NCBI RefSeq assembly: GCF_002007485.1
Contig: NZ_CP015820.1
Span: 1,922,001 to 1,986,000, forward strand
Origin: Ditibartonella apihabitans
GTDB lineage: Bacteria; Pseudomonadota; Alphaproteobacteria; Rhizobiales; Rhizobiaceae
DNA length: 64,000 bases
Direction of reading: 5' to 3'
Shown: positions 33,741 through 42,286 of the stretch, one piece after another
Layout of the letters: every line of letters begins with the position of its first letter
Numbering within the stretch: the stretch's first letter is position 1
Translations under genes and position numbers: made by a program
Notes under the pieces: model-generated
Databases searched by the model: none
Told to the model about the DNA's origin: nothing
Seen by the model: only the letters and a program-made list of their open reading frames with translations

Positions 33741-33919
33741 ATTCATTATTTTATTTGGCAACAAAATAGAAATAAAAATTATATTTTATACAATTTTTTA
33801 TAAAGCAACAAATAATAATTAACATAATTGTTAAATTTTTAATTATCGAAATAGACCATGTTCGCCTATATAAATGATTCAACATGTATTCGTATTGAAA
33901 ACCACCATTTTTAGAGAAT

Positions 33920-34663
33920 TTAGCGGGTAAAACGGCCGATATAGCGGCCAAGAATGGTGATTTCGCTTAAATTCAGAATGCGTGGTTTATGGTGAGGATT
34001 ATCCGATATGACCTCGACCTCGATTTCATCCGCACCGGGGCGCGAGACAATTTCCAGCCGTTTGATGATAACCCCGCCGAGCTCGTCAGCCAGCGCATAA
34101 ATTCCCGGAGGTGACGGAACGCGGTGCGATATGTCGATAAACACCGCATCACCATCATGAATGGTGGGCGACATGCTATCCCCATAAGCGGGAAGGACTG
34201 CAACATTGGACGCGACGACATTGAGTTTCGACAACAGGCTTTCGGGTAAACGCCAAAAATCCCGTATGACTTCAGTTGAAATTTGAACAGCATTTTTGGC
34301 ACCGTTGACGATCATAATTTCCCCGCCGGCCCCCATGCCCGCCTTGACATCAATTTCGGGAATTTCACCGTCTTTCAATTGCGATCTTATTTTAACATCG
34401 CTATCAATCCGGTCAGGAATATCAGGGTCAAAACTCGATACAATCTTGTGTTTTGCGGCATTTTCACCTGTCAAAAGATAAGATGCGCTTATGCCGAATT
34501 TGCGGCCATAAATTGCCGCGTCTTCAGGGCTAAAATCATTCTGCCCGTTTTCGTGCGCCCGATAGGTCGAATGACTCACACCAATTGCATCCGCAGCTTT
34601 CGTCGCAGATGAAAAGCCCGCTTTCAGCCGTGCTTCGCGCAATCTTTGTCCCATCGTGTCCAT
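33920..34663 (-). CDS. Phage repressor, HTH plus S24 peptidase (intact dyad)
   Basis: 247-residue cI/LexA-like repressor. The HTH spans residues 3-60 (MGQRLREARLKAGF, AIGVSHSTYRAHENG). The S24 domain contains the nucleophile in PAYGDSMSPTI, the dyad Lys in GGVIIKRLEIV, and an Ala-Gly pair in the linker (KAGMGAGGE) as the likely cleavage site. It therefore looks able to self-cleave in response to RecA. Start ATG 34663; upstream in-frame Met codons extend to 34699. It diverges from the early genes and is the probable main immunity repressor. It contrasts with the degenerate repressor at 30373-31035. Confidence 0.87.
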   Translation of the reverse strand: MDTMGQRLREARLKAGFSSATKAADAIGVSHSTYRAHENGQNDFSPEDAAIYGRKFGISASYLLTGENAAKHKIVSSFDPDIPDRIDSDVKIRSQLKDGEIPEIDVKAGMGAGGEIMIVNGAKNAVQISTEVIRDFWRLPESLLSKLNVVASNVAVLPAYGDSMSPTIHDGDAVFIDISHRVPSPPGIYALADELGGVIIKRLEIVSRPGADEIEVEVISDNPHHKPRILNLSEITILGRYIGRFTR

Positions 34664-34687
34664 AACATACATTATGTCAGAATAATA

Positions 34688-34735
34688 AACATAAATCATG
34701 TTGACAATCTGCTATAAATGATGTTGTTATACAAC
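34688..34735. promoter_or_regulatory. Candidate operators in the early switch region
   Basis: Two interrupted palindromes lie between the repressor and the rightward early gene: AACAT-N5-ATGTT (34688-34702) and GTTG-TTATA-CAAC (34723-34735). Position and symmetry fit repressor/Cro sites; binding is inference. Confidence 0.4.
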
Positions 34736-34866
34736 TATCCGCTACTTTTGAGTGTATTATAACATTATTAGTGTTTAAAAGTGGCGGGTAAGAGATGGAA
34801 AGTGCAGTGTGCGCTTTCCTGTGAGTTTTTTAGACGGCGTATTTGCCATGTTTCGGGGTGGAACAA

Positions 34867-35943
34867 ATGGACAAATCAGATATTGGCGTGTTGTCAGATA
34901 TTGGCGTGTCACAATTATTCGACACTGATGTTTTGCATGAAAAACAGCTGGTGAACTACTTTAACCGCAAGCCCGCACTGTTGACTTGGCCTTTAGAAGT
35001 TTCATCCAAGAATGAAGCGGCAGAAAATGAAGCCGCAGGGGAAAATGTTTTTAAAAGCGAAGAGGCCTTGACGTGCGGCTTTTGCGTTGCGCCTTCTTCT
35101 GGCAAGCTTCAAAGCGTATTTAAACTTCAAAGCGTATTTCAAACTGCTGGGGGAAGCACTTGTTGCGGGCTGACGATGCTTGCGCCCCGTTCATTATGCC
35201 GAACGCTTTTATGCAGCTCGTCTTCTTTAGCCCGATTTTTTCCCAAAAAAAGCAAATTATGCTTATTCGTTCTTGCCGCTCCCGGAGGCATTATCCGGCG
35301 AGCCTTCATCTTCGGCGGAAGCCTTTCTGGCATTGGTGTTTTCGAGTGTCACATCATATTTCTGCGGCTCGGAAAGGATATTTTCCGGTTTGCCGACAGC
35401 AATCATACATTTGGCAAAAAGCGGCAGAATATCTTTGCTATCAATCGTATTTTCGGAAGCACCGGCAATAATACTGAACAAACGGAATGCGACTTCTTCC
35501 GGTGTGGCTGCTGCATTGACAGTTGCAGATCTTATCGGGTTAATAACGGGCATTCTCTTTCCTTTGTCTTTCATCAATCACGTGATGAAATAGTTAAACA
35601 ACTTGTTGTTTTTATCAAGGCAGAGGCAATCGCGATTTTTCAACCGGTGAGCCTTTCTGCTTTCGGGAAAAGGCTTTGTTTCAACGCGCCAATTCTTGCC
35701 CGTGCAGGACAACAAAAATCAGACCGAATTTTTAAAAGCATTGTTTTAAGCGCAGCAAAAGTCTGCTTGTCAGCAAAAAGCGCAAGCGGAAAAATCAAAG
35801 GCATGACCCGAAAAATCAGTGCTTTGACACCTGAAGGTGAAAGTCTTTTCAAAACCGTTTTTCCTCCGGAATTATCAGAATTTTTTGCGCGTGAGTTGTG
35901 CGGCCGACCAGCATTTTTCAAGGCAGAGAAGAGAGTTTTATAA
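34867..35943 (+). CDS. Doubtful rightward early ORF in the Cro position
   Basis: Open frame of 358 codons starting with MDKSDIGVLSDIGVSQLFDT. The first 65 residues look protein-like (acidic, with EAAENEAAGEN). The middle overlaps, on the opposite strand, a better-supported gene (35263-35553) and has the Cys/Phe-rich composition typical of antisense reading. Probably only the 5' part is, or was, a real gene. The start has GGTGG a few nt upstream. No family recognised. Confidence 0.3.
   Translation: MDKSDIGVLSDIGVSQLFDTDVLHEKQLVNYFNRKPALLTWPLEVSSKNEAAENEAAGENVFKSEEALTCGFCVAPSSGKLQSVFKLQSVFQTAGGSTCCGLTMLAPRSLCRTLLCSSSSLARFFPKKSKLCLFVLAAPGGIIRRAFIFGGSLSGIGVFECHIIFLRLGKDIFRFADSNHTFGKKRQNIFAINRIFGSTGNNTEQTECDFFRCGCCIDSCRSYRVNNGHSLSFVFHQSRDEIVKQLVVFIKAEAIAIFQPVSLSAFGKRLCFNAPILARAGQQKSDRIFKSIVLSAAKVCLSAKSASGKIKGMTRKISALTPEGESLFKTVFPPELSEFFARELCGRPAFFKAEKRVL
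35263..35553 (-). CDS. Small prophage protein on the opposite strand
   Basis: 96 residues beginning MPVINPIRSATVNAAATPEEV, helical and soluble, with an acidic disordered tail (AEDEGSPDNASGSGKNE). The ATG at 35553 has a good AAGGAAAG site 4-6 nt upstream, which makes it more convincing than the overlapping rightward frame. No family recognised. It is the only leftward gene inside the early region and might be expressed in the lysogen. Confidence 0.6.
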   Translation of the reverse strand: MPVINPIRSATVNAAATPEEVAFRLFSIIAGASENTIDSKDILPLFAKCMIAVGKPENILSEPQKYDVTLENTNARKASAEDEGSPDNASGSGKNE

Positions 35944-35944
35944 A

Positions 35945-36952
35945 ATGGATTCGTCAACACTGCGCCGCCTTGCCGGTTTGAACCTTTCTACCGAACAAAT
36001 GTCGGCCATTCTTGAACTTCTTGCCGATATAGACGAGCGGGAAGACTTACGCCGTGCCCGTACACGCGAGCGTGTGCGCCGTTTCAGGCTGACACGCAAA
36101 AACAATGTAACGTTACAAGAGGAAAATTGTAACAGCGAGGAAACATTACCCCTTTCCCCTAAAAGAAAGGTTCCCCCACACCCCCTTAAAGAAAATAACC
36201 CCTTTCCCGCTTTCTCTGAAACATCTTCGGATGCGCTTGTCGAAGAACCAACAGAGAAAAAAAGCGGGCATGGTTTCTCCCCTTGCGGAAATAGAAATTT
36301 ACCGGAACTTCCCGCAGGGTGCGAGCCTGAGAAAGCTTGTTCTTTTGCAGAGAGTTTGCCTAAAGCCAAGGCTTGCACTTTGTCAGAAATTTCCGCTTTG
36401 CCGCAAGCGAAAAGTGCGCCACTTTCAGAGATCACCGGAACGTTGTCTGCGGCTGGAAAGGAGGAAGTTTCGGGCGCAATGTCAGTTTCCGGTGAAAGCG
36501 CGGGCGTGCCGCATTTATCTTCACCTTCAGAAATTTTTGGAAGCCGGAATTTTGAGAACAGCGAAATTCCAGAGGTTGCAAAGAACCGCACTGACAAACG
36601 GAGTTTTGAAGCCGAATTTCATGAAATTTTCTGGCCTGCTTTCCCGAACAAATGCGGCAAGCCGAAGGCACTAACGGCGTTTTTGAAAGCGCGCAAAAAA
36701 GACAGTCTCGCCGCCATTTTGGCGGGGCTTCAACGCTATATTGCCGACAAGCCGCCCGACCGCCCCTGGCTTAACCCGACAACGTTTCTCAATCAGGAAC
36801 GCTGGAATGACCAACCGGCCCCCGTTCTGGAGCGAAAAAATGCAAAATTTAAATATGATAAAAGATCAACTGCCAGAAAAGTTACCGATGCGATGGCCCG
36901 CCTCGCACCTCGATTTGACGCTTACCAAACTCGTTTCCCTCACGACAGGTGA
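35945..36952 (+). CDS. Phage replication-type protein (replisome organiser-like)
   Basis: 335 residues. A short basic N-terminal helical part (residues 1-50, RRARTRERVRRFRLTRK) comes first. A long Ser/Glu/Pro-rich linker follows (about 50-215). The conserved C-terminal domain (about 225-300) has FWPAFPNKCGKPKALTAF and PDRPWLNPTTFLNQERW, seen at the end of many phage replication initiators and helix-turn-helix loader proteins of Rhizobiales phages. The ATG at 35945 follows AGAGAG. It overlaps the next gene by more than 100 nt. A role in origin melting or helicase loading is inferred from that domain and position. Confidence 0.6.
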   Translation: MDSSTLRRLAGLNLSTEQMSAILELLADIDEREDLRRARTRERVRRFRLTRKNNVTLQEENCNSEETLPLSPKRKVPPHPLKENNPFPAFSETSSDALVEEPTEKKSGHGFSPCGNRNLPELPAGCEPEKACSFAESLPKAKACTLSEISALPQAKSAPLSEITGTLSAAGKEEVSGAMSVSGESAGVPHLSSPSEIFGSRNFENSEIPEVAKNRTDKRSFEAEFHEIFWPAFPNKCGKPKALTAFLKARKKDSLAAILAGLQRYIADKPPDRPWLNPTTFLNQERWNDQPAPVLERKNAKFKYDKRSTARKVTDAMARLAPRFDAYQTRFPHDR

Positions 36953-37493
36953 AGGCTTTCCGCCCCGCTTCAAAGCGGGAAAGAAACCGACAAACGCTCA
37001 AATTGCAACAATCAGGCACACGCTTGAGGAAGCAAAAAACACACTTTTAAAAAAGGTGCGAAGCGACGAAATCATGGACCAGTTTTTGCTGCTTTCGGGC
37101 GGTATGCGCCTGCCGCGTGATATAGACGGGGAAAGTGCTGCCAAATCCTATATGATCGCGCTTTCCGGCTTTTCAAGCTTTGCCATTATGCAATCGGTGC
37201 TTTTGATTATTCGCGGCAAGGCGGAAGGCTTCAACAAAACCTTCATGCCGACAGCACCGGAACTTGCCGCTTTTTGCGAACATCTCGAAAAAACCGAATG
37301 GCTGAAAATCGACCATGTGGAACGGCTTTTAAGAGCCGGTGAAGAAGAGCCAAACGACGTTTTAATTCCGAAGGCGCGGGAAGAAAAACTGACCTGTCAC
37401 CACCAAACCACCACCGCAAGCGAAAACAAAACAACAGAACATGAAAACAAGGCAGCACGTTTCCCGCCCGCAAAAGAAATGCGCGCTCGATGA
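36840..37493 (+). CDS. Early phage protein of unknown function
   Basis: 217 residues from the ATG at 36840 (GGAG 7 nt upstream); an ATG at 36807 is an alternative. Soluble helical protein. Near the start are KLVSLTTGEGFPPRFKAGKK and a long helix EEAKNTLLKKVRSDEIMDQF. The tail is polar and rich in Thr/Lys/Glu. It overlaps the replication gene out of frame, as often seen in early phage operons, and immediately precedes the 10-bp repeat array. It may be part of the replication module; nothing in the sequence names a function. Confidence 0.6.
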   Translation: MQNLNMIKDQLPEKLPMRWPASHLDLTLTKLVSLTTGEGFPPRFKAGKKPTNAQIATIRHTLEEAKNTLLKKVRSDEIMDQFLLLSGGMRLPRDIDGESAAKSYMIALSGFSSFAIMQSVLLIIRGKAEGFNKTFMPTAPELAAFCEHLEKTEWLKIDHVERLLRAGEEEPNDVLIPKAREEKLTCHHQTTTASENKTTEHENKAARFPPAKEMRAR

Positions 37494-37500
37494 AGCTGAA

Positions 37501-37590
37501 TGAAACGGAATGGGACAATGTGGGACGAGATAGGACGAGATGGGACGATGTGAGACAGTGTGAGACGATAAGAGACAACGTGGGACATCT
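37501..37590. repeat. Nine-unit 10-bp direct repeat array
   Basis: Nine consecutive 10-nt units of the form TGGGACRATG or TGAGACGATA start exactly at 37501, each keeping GAC at positions 4-6 or a one-base variant. The unit length equals about one helical turn. A CAA/TTCAAA-rich tract with its own repeats (TTCAAACAACAAC twice, 37638-37680) follows. The combination resembles iterons next to an AT-rich unwinding region, so a phage origin is possible. Confidence 0.75.
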
Positions 37591-37711
37591 ATGAAAAGGC
37601 CAATGGTTTTTGGGCGGCAAAACGCGAACCACAAGAATTCAAACAACAACACTTCAAATTCAACACTTCAAACAACAACCCGACAAAAAGCGATCATGAA
37701 AGGCTTTAACC

Positions 37712-38317
37712 ATGCAGGAAGTTGAAATTATCAGATTGAAAGCCCGTTCAAAAGCAGGCAAACTCCGGCTCAAGCGGGGGCGCGGAAGGCCGCGTATCGA
37801 AGGTATTGCGCGCGAACCGAATGGCAGGCGCAGCCGCGCAAAAAAACCGCGCGAGGCGATTGATCGTCTGGCTATTTTGATGCGTGCAAAGCACACAGGC
37901 CTTTCCGAAAAACAGGCAAAAGACCCGCGCGCTTCCACCTATATTGGCAGGCTTTTTTTGGCCGGTCCCGAATGCGGCGGCATTAGCGAAGACCAGTACA
38001 ATGCCGCACTGAAATTTATCGAGGTGGATAACAATTATAAAAAGGCACTGCTTTCGCCTGCCGCCTATTACGACGATTTTAACAGCACGCCTAATCCCGA
38101 ACTTTATGAAGCATTTTGCAAGCGCGCCAAAAAGCAATATCTTGCCGCAAGAGAAGCCATTCAGGAAGCACAATTCGATAACAGAATTGATAACCTTTAT
38201 GCCGCCTTGCAATATATCGTGCTGGAAGATCTCGAATTGCCGCACCTTGTCGGCGCAACAAGGCTTGTACTCAACGCGCTAAACCGGCATTTTTTCCTTG
38301 CCAATAAAGGTCATTAA
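37712..38317 (+). CDS. Early phage protein with basic N-terminus
   Basis: 201 residues. The first 50 are strongly basic (KLRLKRGRGRPRIEG resembles an AT-hook-like GRGRPR core), suggesting DNA contact. The remainder is helical with Tyr-rich segments (SPAAYYDDFNSTPNPELYEAF). Last gene of the rightward early operon, 120 nt after the 10-bp repeat array. The AT-hook-like motif and the location suggest an origin-binding or regulatory protein, but this is inference. No catalytic motif. Confidence 0.6.
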   Translation: MQEVEIIRLKARSKAGKLRLKRGRGRPRIEGIAREPNGRRSRAKKPREAIDRLAILMRAKHTGLSEKQAKDPRASTYIGRLFLAGPECGGISEDQYNAALKFIEVDNNYKKALLSPAAYYDDFNSTPNPELYEAFCKRAKKQYLAAREAIQEAQFDNRIDNLYAALQYIVLEDLELPHLVGATRLVLNALNRHFFLANKGH

Positions 38318-38610
38318 ATTTTTAATGACCCTGATGGTGCAACGGAAATTCTATTTTCCAAACGGAATTTCTTAGGTGGTGGGAAATTTATATTGCGACC
38401 GGAATTTTATGATTTTGTTACAATTCTGTTATTCGGCCGGAAAGACTATTTTGTTAGCGAGGTCTATTTTTAGCAAAGATTACAGCCTGAAAGAGCAAAC
38501 TTGGCTTGTAACTTATGAGAGGGGTTACCCCCGTAAATTTATAAAAGAGGTCACCCCCGTAAAGCGGAAGTCCAACCCGCCGTTTTATCCCAACACAAAA
38601 CACGATTTCT
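38318..38610. repeat. Non-coding region with a duplicated 17-nt element
   Basis: No gene. GAGG(GGT)TACCCCCGTAAA occurs at 38519-38537 and again, as GAGGTCACCCCCGTAAA, at 38547-38563. This lies just before the terminator of the early operon and could be a binding site for an antitermination or late regulator. Confidence 0.45.
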
Positions 38611-38641
38611 AAAAGGCAGACACTTCCCTGCCTTTTCTTTT
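38611..38641 (+). terminator. Terminator of the early operon
   Basis: 9-bp stem AAAAGGCAG/CTGCCTTTT with an 8-nt loop and a following CTTTT; it would also work on the minus strand. Confidence 0.75.
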
Positions 38642-38775
38642 ACACCTTGCGCGATTTATCACCCTGCAATGACAAGGAAAGCGAAAACGCGCAAGATAAT
38701 CGCCCGACTCGGGTTGATAGAGATGGCAGTGATTTAAACTTTGATGAAAAATCATTTATTCTTAAGTACATGAAT

Positions 38776-40457
38776 TTATTGGGACCAATTTCTATATTCA
38801 TCCGGTAAATAACTTGCTTGTTCTTTTTTCAATGTTTCTTTAAATTTTTCTTTTGAAGTTATTTCGGTTATTAAAGCTCTACCATATCTTTTATTAAAAC
38901 CTACGGGTTCATGACCTGAATAATAATAGCACCGGTCAAAGACCTTTTCTACTCCACTTTCTTCCTTCAACAAAAGTGATGTATACTCACCCACAACTAC
39001 GTCCCATGATAAACAATCGCTAAAGTCACATCTCGTGAACTTAATGACGTCAACATTATTATTATAATGATATATATTTGATATATTATCAATACTAATA
39101 ATTTTTTTGTTTTATAGTCATAAGCACCAATATTAAATGATGTGTCAATTTTTTTAATTTTTAAATATTCAAAAACACATACCATTGCCAGAATATTATT
39201 TATTTCTATAGTCTTTGCGTCATAATTCGATCCATTAAAAATACAATCAATAAATGCAAACTGTCTTACTTTTCTTAATTGAATTTGTTCAAGCAATGAT
39301 GAATCATGAATTATAAATCCGATGTATGCAGCAAATAAATTTTTAATTTCAATAGACTTTAAATGATCCCTATCAGCATTCGGACTCGATATGTGTATAA
39401 ACTTATCGATAAAATAGATATCAGGATTATTCCCGACAAGATCATCGGCATAATGAATCGCTCGCATTCGAACTTTATTCGTTATTGTGACGTCACTGGC
39501 GGTCAGTATAAAATCTGCAATTAGGTCAAATGCTTCTTTCCTGAGGGGACCTTCAGGGTCACTTGCGACCGCATTCAAGAAAGAAAGGCCTGCATATTTT
39601 TGCGCATCGCTTTCACTGCTTAAAAGTTTCGATGCTTCTGCGATAAGCTGGGCGGTATCACGCCGTTTTACCATTGCGATTTCATTATCGTGACGTTTGC
39701 CATCCTGCTTCTTTTCTTCAAATTCGAGCTTCTTTTGTTCAAACTCTTGCTTTCTTTGCGCAAACTCTCTTTTTTTTTGCTCAAGGTCGATTGATTTGTT
39801 TTTTGTCGCTTTGGCAGCCCAGAAAAAGGTAACAAGACCGGCGGTGGCCAGCGCTACATTTTTTATGTCAATGCCACCAAAAAAGGTTGAATTGTCCTTA
39901 TCCGGATTAAAATAGAGAAAAGCAATTGTCCCGAACAATGTGCCGAGAATTAAAGTGACGTTTAAAACATCAACGGCAAAACGGTTGCTGACAAAATCAA
40001 CACTGTGGCGAATATTGGCATTTTTCGACGGGAAAAAAGCTGCATTAATCCAGTTATTCAAAAGCACAAATAAAAGCGTTGCGACAATCGCAACCAAGGA
40101 AATGACTTTCAATCTATACTGAAAGTCCTGAAAGGGATAAAAAACCGTTAGACAAAGGAAAACAACACATAAAACAGTCGAGCCGAGAAGCGCAAACCAG
40201 TTTGTTTCTTTCGTAATGATTGCTGGAAGCAAAATCAGTATGTCTGCCGATACAACAAGAAAAAAAGTCACCCCCCAAAGACAGATTTTTTCTTTTTCAA
40301 AGAAAAAATAATTCGTGACGGACAACATTACGGATACAAATAAAACGCCGATACCAAAGTACAAATAGAACTTTTTAAAATCAATCAATTCTTCATCTGA
40401 TTCACTCGCCTGTTGTGGCTTATCGTTCTGTTTATCGGCGTTTGTAGTTAAAGGCAT
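38776..40457 (-). CDS. Multi-pass membrane protein with coiled coil, split by a -1 frameshift
   Basis: Frame 1 (40457 to 38997, 486 codons) has an acidic N-terminus. About six to seven membrane segments follow (about residues 28-215). Next is a KREFAQRKQEFEQKK-type coiled coil (about 225-265) and a soluble domain. At an A7 run (39102-39108) the frame degenerates into an Ile-rich tail. Re-reading one A there continues into the second frame (38776-38994), giving VIKFTRCDFSDC, which matches the character of the preceding domain, and a 560-residue protein. The gap 38642-38775 is empty. The gene is leftward, AT-rich and isolated in the prophage, as expected for superinfection-exclusion or defence cargo. 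Function unknown. Confidence 0.7.
39102..39108 (-). other. Slippery A AAA AAA heptamer at the frame junction
   Basis: On the coding strand the zero-frame codons ACA AAA AAA TTA form X XXY YYZ with all A. A -1 slip makes the next codons ATT ATT AGT and restores about 108 further codons. It could be programmed frameshifting or a simple one-base loss in the homopolymer (real or a sequencing error). Confidence 0.55.
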
Positions 40458-40838
40458 TTTTCGCTTTTCCCCCTTCTCTCACCCTTGCGATTTATGCCAA
40501 AAATTCAGACAAAAGCAATGTTAGGATGTGTTTTTCCCCTTTTTGCAACCACTATTTGTGTGATGTGTTTGCTTGTCTATTGTTTCAAGATTCATCAAGA
40601 ATGACGAAGGGAATAACTGACGCCTATCGACGGCATTATTTCGTGGCACGAGTTTTTCACGGTCAAAGCTGGTATTGTTGGTTCCATTCAAAACGTCGCT
40701 TAAGTGCAAAAAAAGCGGTATTCTTTGTGAAGTGATAAAAAATGAAACTATTTTTTAAAAACACAGAATCGGTTAATATTTGAATACTTCTATGGCATTA
40801 TATTTCCACTATTCAAAAGAACGTATAACCATTTAATT
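40458..40838. other. Divergent promoter region of the cargo genes
   Basis: 381 bp between two divergent AT-rich genes. A 44-codon frame (ATG 40601, MTKGITDAYRRHYFVARV...) is present but lacks a clear ribosome site. No repeats or terminators seen. Confidence 0.35.
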
Positions 40839-41786
40839 ATGAGTGATTCTACTGACGACCTCCCGTTTTCCCAGCGCTACGGCTATGCGCCGGTTGTTCA
40901 ACAGCTTGCTTTGGGAGAAATACCAACGGCATTCAGAGAAGATATAAAGGCTCTTCTGGACGAAGTTATTATTGAAGATGATAGAGGATATATTCTTATA
41001 TCCTCTGTAGATACTTTTAGAAATATTTTTCTAAATATTTGTGGAGGAAGTTATAGTGATTTTTCAAAACATAAACAACCTAAACCAATTTCTTTCGAAT
41101 ATAAGACGCGTTTAACGATAGATTATAGCAAACGTTCAATAACAAGGAATTTCGTGATTAACTTCTTATCCGATTTTGTTAACGCTTGTGATTTTTTTAG
41201 ACTTTTTGATTTATTGGAACAACTGATAAAAGATCTTAAACAATTAAATACAGATAATATTGGTTATAAAAAACGTAATGAAAATTTTGAATTTAAGTTA
41301 AAAACAATCGTTAAAAAGCATCACTTAGCCTACACTATTTACAATGGGAAGATCGAACCTATCAGTAATGAATTTGAGGGCAAGACCTATGTTGCTGCAC
41401 TCGATGAGACCAAGGACACAGGCCAGCTTGGTGCCCATAGTCATTTGATTAAAGCCGGAGAACAGATAAATCACGAGAAGTGGGCAGATAGCGTTCGGGA
41501 AAGCATCAGCGCGGTGGAAGCAGTTTGCCGCCAAATTGTCGGAGAAAATGCAACTCTCGGCTCAGCGTTGAATGAGATTGAAAAGAACTATCCTCTGCAT
41601 CCGGCATTTAAGAAAGCGTTGAGCGCACTTTATGGCTTTACCTCTGATGAAAACGGAATTCGACATTCACTTTTGGACAAGTCGAATGCAGCCGTTGACG
41701 AGGCCGATGCGCTTTTCATGTTGGGGGCTTGCGCATCCTTTGTTTCTTACTTGCTTTCCCGTACAAGGTCGAAAGAGGATAAATAA
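40839..41786 (+). CDS. AbiJ-like abortive infection candidate (HEPN-type C-terminus)
   Basis: 315 residues. The N-terminus (MSDSTDDLPFSQRYGYAPV) has the pattern of AbiJ_NTD4-type domains found in abortive-infection proteins. The middle is Lys-rich and helical. The C-terminal about 110 residues (WADSVRESISAVEAVCRQIV ... GFTSDENGIRHSLLD) resemble AbiJ/HEPN modules; the ENGIRHS segment carries an Arg-His pair, as in HEPN ribonucleases, though the spacing is tighter than the usual R-x4-6-H. No signal or membrane segment. Low GC. Likely phage-exclusion cargo expressed from the lysogen. The family assignment is from memory of motif patterns. Confidence 0.65.
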   Translation: MSDSTDDLPFSQRYGYAPVVQQLALGEIPTAFREDIKALLDEVIIEDDRGYILISSVDTFRNIFLNICGGSYSDFSKHKQPKPISFEYKTRLTIDYSKRSITRNFVINFLSDFVNACDFFRLFDLLEQLIKDLKQLNTDNIGYKKRNENFEFKLKTIVKKHHLAYTIYNGKIEPISNEFEGKTYVAALDETKDTGQLGAHSHLIKAGEQINHEKWADSVRESISAVEAVCRQIVGENATLGSALNEIEKNYPLHPAFKKALSALYGFTSDENGIRHSLLDKSNAAVDEADALFMLGACASFVSYLLSRTRSKEDK

Positions 41787-42012
41787 ATTTGTTCAAAATG
41801 GTTGAGATAAACCTTCGGGTGCTCATAACTTCAAAACACTTTGCAACAACATAGATGTGCCCAGACGTAAGAATAGTAAACTTTTGTCGCCATACCGAAA
41901 AAATTCCGGCAATGTTGCTTCATTTTCAAGAGTGATAGAAAATATGAAAAAAGCGTTACGCTTTCCAGTTGAAGGGAGAAGGCCTAGGAAAATTCGGAAC
42001 GATAGTTAATTA

Positions 42013-42045
42013 AAAAGCTGGCGTAGCGCAATGCCGCCAGCTTTT
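42013..42045. terminator. Bidirectional terminator between the AbiJ-like and DUF1508 genes
   Basis: 11-bp stem AAAAGCTGGCG/CGCCAGCTTTT with T-rich tails on both strands. The rest of 41787-42115 has no gene. Confidence 0.85.
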
Positions 42046-42115
42046 AAACTATAAACTAACCGATTAGGGAATTTGATAAATAGACCTGCGAAACGGCAGG
42101 CGAATATTCAGGCTT

Positions 42116-42286
42116 TCAGATTTCCTCAACCGGTGCGTGAGATGAGGATTTCACCAGTTCAATTGCATGAAGAGCATCAGCCTTGTTTTTATAGCCTTCG
42201 CCGCTAGTTGCGATCTTTTCGTGGTTCGCTGCTTTCAAATGCCAACGCCATTCGCCGTTTTTATCTTTATAAATTTCAAATTTCAT
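42116..42286 (-). CDS. DUF1508 (YegP-like) small protein
   Basis: 56 residues, MKFEIYKDKNGEWRWHLKAAN..., a single DUF1508 repeat: the FEIYKDKNGEWRW strand pair followed by ASGEGYKNKADALHAIELVK-like helix. Such proteins are small, soluble and widespread in Proteobacteria; a stress role is suspected but unproven. The ATG at 42286 has AGGA 8 nt upstream. It lies upstream of the shared terminator. It is an accessory gene in the cargo segment. Confidence 0.85.
   Translation of the reverse strand: MKFEIYKDKNGEWRWHLKAANHEKIATSGEGYKNKADALHAIELVKSSSHAPVEEI

Noticed and set aside
35837..35944. Upstream extension of the replication gene
   Set aside because: No ribosome site; better initiation at 35945 with AGAGAG upstream.
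38376..38612. 78-codon frame after the early operon
   Set aside because: No ribosome site, repeats and a terminator inside or at its end, no protein-like composition.
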